Origin: Larix sibirica
Lineage: Eukaryota > Streptophyta > Pinopsida > Pinales > Pinaceae
Length of the DNA: 20,622 bases
Assembly (NCBI GenBank): GCA_004151065.3
Contig: NWUY0300005948.1
Coordinates: 69,091 to 89,712, forward strand
Direction: 5' to 3'
The notes under the pieces were generated by a model that worked only from the letters and a program-made list of their open reading frames with translations, ran no database searches and was not told the origin of the DNA. This document shows positions 16,735 to 20,622 of the stretch, in pieces; position 1 is the first letter of the stretch; each line of letters begins with the position of its first letter. Made by a program: the position numbers and the translations under genes.

Positions 16735-17808
16735 TGTAATTTTTTAAACCTACGCAAGTGAAGAAATGCATACAAATTCTTAAGAAAAAGAGAAAGAACA
16801 ACAGCGGCATGCACATAGTACACATGGATTTACCTTGGAAATTTTTAACAAACAAAGCCAACATAACATAGAGTTGCACCTCTATCTCCTTCATTGTATT
16901 AACTTGATCATTCACAATATAATATTTACGTATTCTGTAACATCCAAAACCATTATTTGTTAACTTGAAATAGATGACAACCCTAATCCCTTAATGAAGA
17001 TTTGATTACAATGGACCAAAAAACCATTGACCAAAAAAGCACAAAAACATGCCAAAAATGGACCTATTTTTTTTCCTCGGGCATTGCCCCAAACCTCAAT
17101 GACTTGGGACTACCACATCTCACCATAAACCGTTGCACTTAATTGGGGTGGGGGTGGTTCAACATAGCGCTAAGGCACCCCTCTCCCCCCAACCACGCCA
17201 CTAGTGCTTTGCACCTAACACAATCCACATGCAAATAATATAATGCATATCCAACAGAAGTTAGAAAATGATGAAAAATAATCTAGAAAATGATTTCATA
17301 GGTACGATCCCAATTAGACAAAATATGATCTTGAAAACGTTGAAAAAATATACTAAGAAATTTTCACGACAAGGCCTTCAAGGAAGATAATATTTGTAAA
17401 CAAGGATTGATGTGGCCATTTCAATATATGATGTATTTCATAAGGAATATAGGCGAAGGGGGTATTGAAGGCATCACTCTTGTGGGCAGTTCAATTATCA
17501 TAAGGATTATGGTAAATTGGAACTTATATGCTACAGTGAACCACTTATCTTTCAATCAAACAATTCTAAGACACATAAACACTAGGCTTTATTATAAATA
17601 TATTTATTTTCTATAAAACCTAAAGGACTAGCTCAATAATGTAAATTGAAAACAAGATATCATAATCATACCTTTTAATTATGTGCATTTCATTGAAAAA
17701 AATATTTATTTTCTATAATTGTGAATGAAAGATCAAACTTTTATTTATATAAATAGTAACAATATGCTAAAAGTATCTTTCATAAAATAAGTAAAAACTT
17801 TTTTACAC
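16735..17808 (-). repeat. LTR 3 of the array, the most complete copy
   Basis: Runs from tgtaattttttaaacc (edge beside the decayed primer site) to about 17808 (ttacaca), roughly 1.07 kb, bounded by TG and CA. It aligns with LTR 1 over 10480-11524 (minus the foldback) and with LTR 2 over 12931-13822. It contains a G/C-rich hairpin segment at 17144-17209 and an AT-rich distal third. The - strand holds no conserved frame. As the outermost LTR on this side, it should be the 5' LTR of copy 3b. Confidence 0.65.
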
Positions 17809-17984
17809 ATAAATATATACATATAAAAACTATATATTTTTAAATTCGTAATTTTTTTTTTCAAGAAGAAAAAATTGTACTTTTGCTCTTACTTAGAATA
17901 AAAAAGTATGTTTCCAATTTCAAAATATTGAACTGCATCATCAATAGTAAAACATATGCTAATGCATGTCTCTACAATTTTTTT
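17809..17984. other. Low-complexity AT-rich spacer
   Basis: Runs of T and A and tata-type repeats (for example acataaatatatacatata near 17805, and ten T at about 17850) without a gene or clear element edge. Confidence 0.5.
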
Positions 17985-18550
17985 TTGCAACTCCCCCCCA
18001 AAAAACAAAAACTTATTATTAAGCAGGTCCACCAAAAAAACTCGGCATACCACAAAAGGGAGCAAAGAGCTAAAAGAACTAGTCTACATACATCAACAAA
18101 GATCCCTCATTAGTCTTTAATCCATCAATCCATTCTTCCCATAGGAGCCAACCATCCTCGCCATCCAAAGCTTCATTTGAGAGAGCATCCGCAACATCAT
18201 TCAATTCCCTATATATATGATTGATAGACCAGTCGTAGAATGAGTTTAAAAGAAGTTTAACTCTATGACACCAATGGTTAAGCAGAAGTTGGTTCAGACT
18301 GAAATTCTTTTTTACCCACCGAACAATCACCATAGAATCACCAAAAATCCGGATAGAATCAATACCAAAAGAGTTTGCCACCTTAACTAATCCCCATAAA
18401 GCAGACAATTTCGCTCTTGTATTGGAGCCATATCCACAACACAAACACATTTTAAAGTATAAATCCTCATTTACAATCAAATAAAGACCAACACCACATT
18501 TTCCATTCACTGATGCCCCATGAAGAACCCTGTAACCTGTTAGAATGAGG
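17985..18550 (-). mobile_element. 5'-truncated LINE, 3' end
   Basis: On the - strand the order is an RNase H domain (to 18079), a short UTR containing gctcccttttgtggtatgcc, a taataataag segment, and an A-rich end near 17985. This is the arrangement at the 3' end of plant LINEs that carry a C-terminal RNase H. The reverse transcriptase and everything 5' of it are missing, as is usual for truncated LINE insertions. No target-site duplication could be identified. Confidence 0.55.
18079..18550 (-). pseudogene. RNase H-like domain of a LINE, catalytic residues altered
   Basis: An uninterrupted 143-codon frame (18510-18079) extends upstream in phase to about 18550. In order: YRVLHGASVNGKCGVGLYL (family FDGASKGNPGxAGxG), RAKLSALWGLVKVA (family AELxALxxGLxxA), IRIFGDSMVIVRWV (family GDSxxVI), INHIYRELNDVADALSNEAL (family HIxRExNxxADxLS). 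Of the four catalytic acidic residues, the first Asp is His and the Glu is Lys. The GDS Asp and the ADAL Asp remain. The fold is recognisable but enzymatic activity is unlikely. RNase H would have degraded the RNA strand during target-primed reverse transcription. The clean frame contrasts with the missing catalytic residues and suggests a young insertion of an already defective lineage, or chance. Confidence 0.7.
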
Positions 18551-18799
18551 AAGGAGGAATAAAGAAATACTTTGACTGTTATCTTTTATGTTTTATATGT
18601 GATCTTTGAATAAATTTTTTTATTTTTATTTTATTTTTTAAATGGTGGTTTGCCGTTTGTTAGANTCAAATATTAAAATTATTAAATAATTAACTACTAT
18701 AGGCCTTGTACCAAAATTTATCCCAAACAATTAATAATTTCAAACTTTTATTTTTTTCTAGACCCTTAGGGACTAAAGGGGTCCAAGACTTGACCAAGT
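18551..18799. other. Gene-free AT-rich stretch with one ambiguous base
   Basis: T-rich low-complexity DNA (about 18613-18640) and an undetermined base (n) at 18665. No frame or repeat match is visible. Protein-like gypsy sequence starts at about 18800-18825. Confidence 0.5.
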
Positions 18800-19092
18800 A
18801 GCCACTAAGGAACGAACATGACATTAAACCACAAATAGAAAACTACAATCTAGAATCGGAGTTCTACACATTACCATTGGGAGGAGTAGACATTGTCTTA
18901 GGTATTCAATGGCTACAAACATTGGGAACTTACCCTACAAATCACCAAAACCAATTTATTAAATTAAAATGGGAAGGAAGGAAATATAAATTGTATGGTT
19001 TCCAAGCACCTCCCATCCAAATAATATCTTCACGACAAATGTAGAAACTAATCCAAAAGGGGGCGCTAGCTTATGTTGCCCAATGTCATCAA
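18800..19092 (+). pseudogene. Gypsy pol: C-terminal protease segment
   Basis: The phase reads DIKPQIENYNLESEFYTLPL, then GGVDIVLGIQWLQTLG, matching the family's LPLGGCDVVLGxQWLxxLGP near the end of the retropepsin domain. It continues with IKLKWEGRKYKLYGFQ and APPIQIISSRQM, a TAG at 19042-19044, then KLIQKGALAYVAQ. The D-T/S-G active site that should lie about 60 residues upstream is absent. An in-frame TAG also occurs near 18800, so the protease is truncated. Confidence 0.75.
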
Positions 19093-19890
19093 ATGGAGAT
19101 AATAGCAACAGAAATAGTTCACTACCAACACCCAAAAATTGAACCCTTAACCCAAAAATATGAGAAGGTATTCCAAGACTTACCTATGAAGCTACCACAC
19201 AAGAGAAGAATAGAACACATAATCGAAGTTAAGCCAGAATCAGCACCAATCAATATCAAACTATATCGATATCCTCATCACCATAAAACAGAAATAGAAA
19301 GATTGATTCAAGATTTGTTGAGATGTGGAGTTATCATGAAAATAGAAGTCCATATGCAACCCCAGTAGTATTGGTTCAAAAGAAAGATGGATCATTTAGG
19401 CTATGCATAGATTATCGAGGGCTAAACAAAATAACAATAAAAAAACAAATTTCTAAATCTCATTCATCGACATAATGTTGGATGAACTCCATGGGGCAAA
19501 ATATTTCTCAAAATTAGATCTAAGGTTAGGGTACTATCAAATCCGAGTAAGGTTAGAAGATGTGGCGAAGACAGCTTTTCGAACTCACGAAGGTCACTAT
19601 GAATTCAAGGTGATGCCATTCGGGTTAACTAATGCACCTGCTACCTTCCAAGCAACTATGAATGCATTGTTTCAACCCTACTTAAGGAAGTCTATACTAG
19701 TTTTTTTTGTGAAATTCTTATCTACAGTAAAGCATGGAAGAAGCATCTCAAACATTTGGATCAAGTACTTTCTCTCTTAGAAGAAAATCAATTCTATGCA
19801 AAAAAATCTAAATGTACTCTTTGTAAAGAAGAAATAGAATACCTTGGCCATGTCATAATCAAGGAAGGAGTTAAAGTGGAACCCAATGGC
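19093..19890 (+). pseudogene. Gypsy pol: reverse transcriptase, catalytic centre lost
   Basis: The first 92 codons include YEKVFQDLPMKLPHKRRIEH and [21 protein letters not shown] one-base loss near 19340 shifts the frame to [20 protein letters not shown] and [11 protein letters not shown]. After another frame change come [20 protein letters not shown] (motif A, first catalytic Asp present), [20 protein letters not shown] and APATFQ (motif B). The catalytic FxDD should follow VFF. Here an 8-T run (19701-19708) is followed by tgtgaaa, giving Val-Lys in the current phase or Cys-Glu in the next, so both Asp are gone. The thumb resumes in the shifted phase: [20 protein letters not shown] and YLGHVIIKEGVKVEP. 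A short deletion then removes the residues before the conserved WPKP. The enzyme copied element RNA into DNA; this copy cannot. Confidence 0.9.
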
Positions 19891-20448
19891 CAAAACCAAA
19901 TAAAATATCAAAATTAAGGGGATTCCTAGGGTTAACAAGTTATTATCGAAGGTTCACTAAGAACTACGCTAATTTAATAGCACCTCTATCAAACCCATTA
20001 AAGAAAAATTCCTTCCAATGGAATAGCAAGGCGAAAGAATCTTTTAAATCCTTAAAAAGGGTTATGACATCCACGCTTGTCTTAGCAACCCCAGACTTTA
20101 CAAAACCCTCTGTGGTGGAGTGTGACACTTCAAGTTTTGGAATAAGTGCAGTGCTAGTGCAAGATGGTCGTCTGATTGCTTTAAAGCTCAATAAAAGGGA
20201 AATTCTCAAATCGACATATGATAAGGAGATGCTTGCCATTATACACGCGTTAGCTAAGTGGCGATAGTATCTCTTAGGAAGTAAATTCTTAATATGTACA
20301 AATCACAACAGTCTTTAATACCTTTTGCAACAAAAAACATTGTCCACCAAACTACAAAAATGGATAGAGAAACTTTCCACCTTTGATATGGAAATACTAC
20401 ACAAAAAGGGGGAGGACAATGTAGTTGTTGACGCCCTACTCACGAAAA
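19891..20448 (+). pseudogene. Gypsy pol: RT connection and RNase H
   Basis: The phase from 19891 reads WPKPNKISKLRGFLGLTSYY, then RRFTKNYANLIAPLSN, the conserved segment leading into RNase H. The domain proper is TPDFTKPSVVECDTSSFGIS (first catalytic Asp present), STYDKEMLAIIHALAKWR (Glu present), a TAG at 20265, YLLGSKFLICTNHNSL (family TDHxSL, so the third Asp is Asn), a TAA at 20316, then EKLSTFDMEILHKKGEDNVV and VDALLTKR (last Asp present). Two stops and one lost catalytic residue show that it is inactive. Its job was to digest the RNA strand of the hybrid. Confidence 0.88.
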
Positions 20449-20622
20449 GATGAAGATATAGCAGCATATGCAACAACAATTGTGGTCTTGGATTGGTTAG
20501 ATGAAATTCGAGTTGAATATGCCAAAGATCATGAATCTTATTCCATAATCAACAATTTGGACCAAAATCCAAAATTTGAATGGAGAATGACATCTTATGG
20601 TACAAGGACAGAATCTATCTAA
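20425..20622 (+). pseudogene. Gypsy pol: linker from RNase H to integrase, partial
   Basis: After an extra base near 20441, the next phase reads SRKDEDIAAYATTIVV, then YSIINNLDQNPKFEW, the variable linker between RNase H and integrase. A one-base loss near 20586 shifts the true phase to NDILWYKDRIYL, which matches the segment just before the integrase HHCC zinc-binding domain. The TAA at the window end belongs to the wrong phase. Integrase itself lies beyond the window, if preserved. Confidence 0.7.

Larger units (their letters stand above)
18800..20622 (+). mobile_element. pol: Ty3/gypsy LTR retrotransposon pol, decayed, continues past the right edge
   Basis: Domain order protease tail, reverse transcriptase, RNase H, then the connection towards integrase is diagnostic of Ty3/gypsy. 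The left end is truncated: the protease active site is absent and unrelated AT-rich DNA precedes it. The right end is cut by the window. It is inactivated by in-frame stops at 19042, 20265 and 20316, by frame changes near 19340, 19430-19470, 19701-19708, 20441 and 20586, and by a short deletion near 19888. It differs in sequence from the protease remnant at 1218-1904, so the two are separate elements. Confidence 0.9.

Noticed and set aside
4739-17808. CRISPR-like array or satellite DNA
   Set aside because: The repeats are kilobase modules of an LTR element, not short spaced repeats or a monomer satellite, and the context is eukaryotic.
19964-20239. 91-codon frame on the - strand
   Set aside because: Antisense of the gypsy RNase H region.
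1218-20622. One single gypsy element spanning both pol fragments
   Set aside because: The protease at 1218-1904 and the protease tail at 18800-19092 belong to different sequence types, and the - strand array lies between them. They are separate elements.

Overview
The window reads as nuclear DNA from a plant with a large, repeat-rich genome. It is AT-rich, has no operon-like packing, and contains no intact protein-coding gene. What can be recognised is decayed plant retrotransposon sequence: Ty3/gypsy pol, Ty1/copia-type gag with LTRs and an initiator-Met-type primer binding site, and LINE-type RNase H fragments. Old, deeply mutated, nested elements of this kind are common in conifers and other gymnosperms. 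Naming that group is an inference, and the species cannot be read from the sequence.

Layout. (1) 1-4680, + strand: an open frame running in from the left edge (1-318), a gene-free stretch, a Ty3/gypsy aspartic-protease remnant (1218-1904), then about 1.7 kb of broken protein-like frames that are not the reverse transcriptase expected after a protease, then an LTR-like stretch with a TATA box (about 3640-4679). (2) 4739-17808: the main structure, a head-to-tail array of one repeat family on the - strand. Read on the + strand, its modules are A (with a tRNA-like box A/box B pair), B (with a conserved degenerate - strand frame), a copia-type gag region, a primer binding site, and an LTR of roughly 0.9-1.1 kb. 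Copy 1 is A 4739-5268, B 8547-9300, gag 9505-10479, LTR 10480-11524. Copy 2 is A 11525-12090, B 12085-12820, LTR 12931-13822, with gag lost. Copy 3 is A 14272-14880, partial B, partial gag and LTR fragment to 15740, then a second gag 15755-16734 and LTR 16735-17808. (3) Copy 1 is split between A and B by about 3.2 kb of foreign DNA (5269-8534). This holds an RNase H-like fragment, an unidentified broken frame in the same phase, and a LINE-like 3' end. (4) LTR 1 is interrupted by a 171-bp foldback element with a 10-bp target duplication. (5) 17985-18550, - strand: 3' end of a LINE with a decayed RNase H domain. (6) 18800-20622, + strand: Ty3/gypsy pol (protease tail, reverse transcriptase, RNase H, start of the connection to integrase), inactivated by several frameshifts, stops and catalytic substitutions, and running off the right edge.

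Functionally, nothing here looks expressed or self-mobile. The array encodes only a gag-like product, and no pol domain was recognised in it. If it moved after losing pol, it needed reverse transcriptase and integrase in trans. Premature stops shared between copies mean gag was already broken before at least some of the duplication. The most noteworthy items are the tandem gag-only array, the conserved unidentified frame in module B, the tRNA-like promoter inside module A, and the foldback insertion. One ambiguous base (n) lies at 18665. All alignments were made by eye, so module edges are good to about 10-30 bases unless a sharper boundary is stated.
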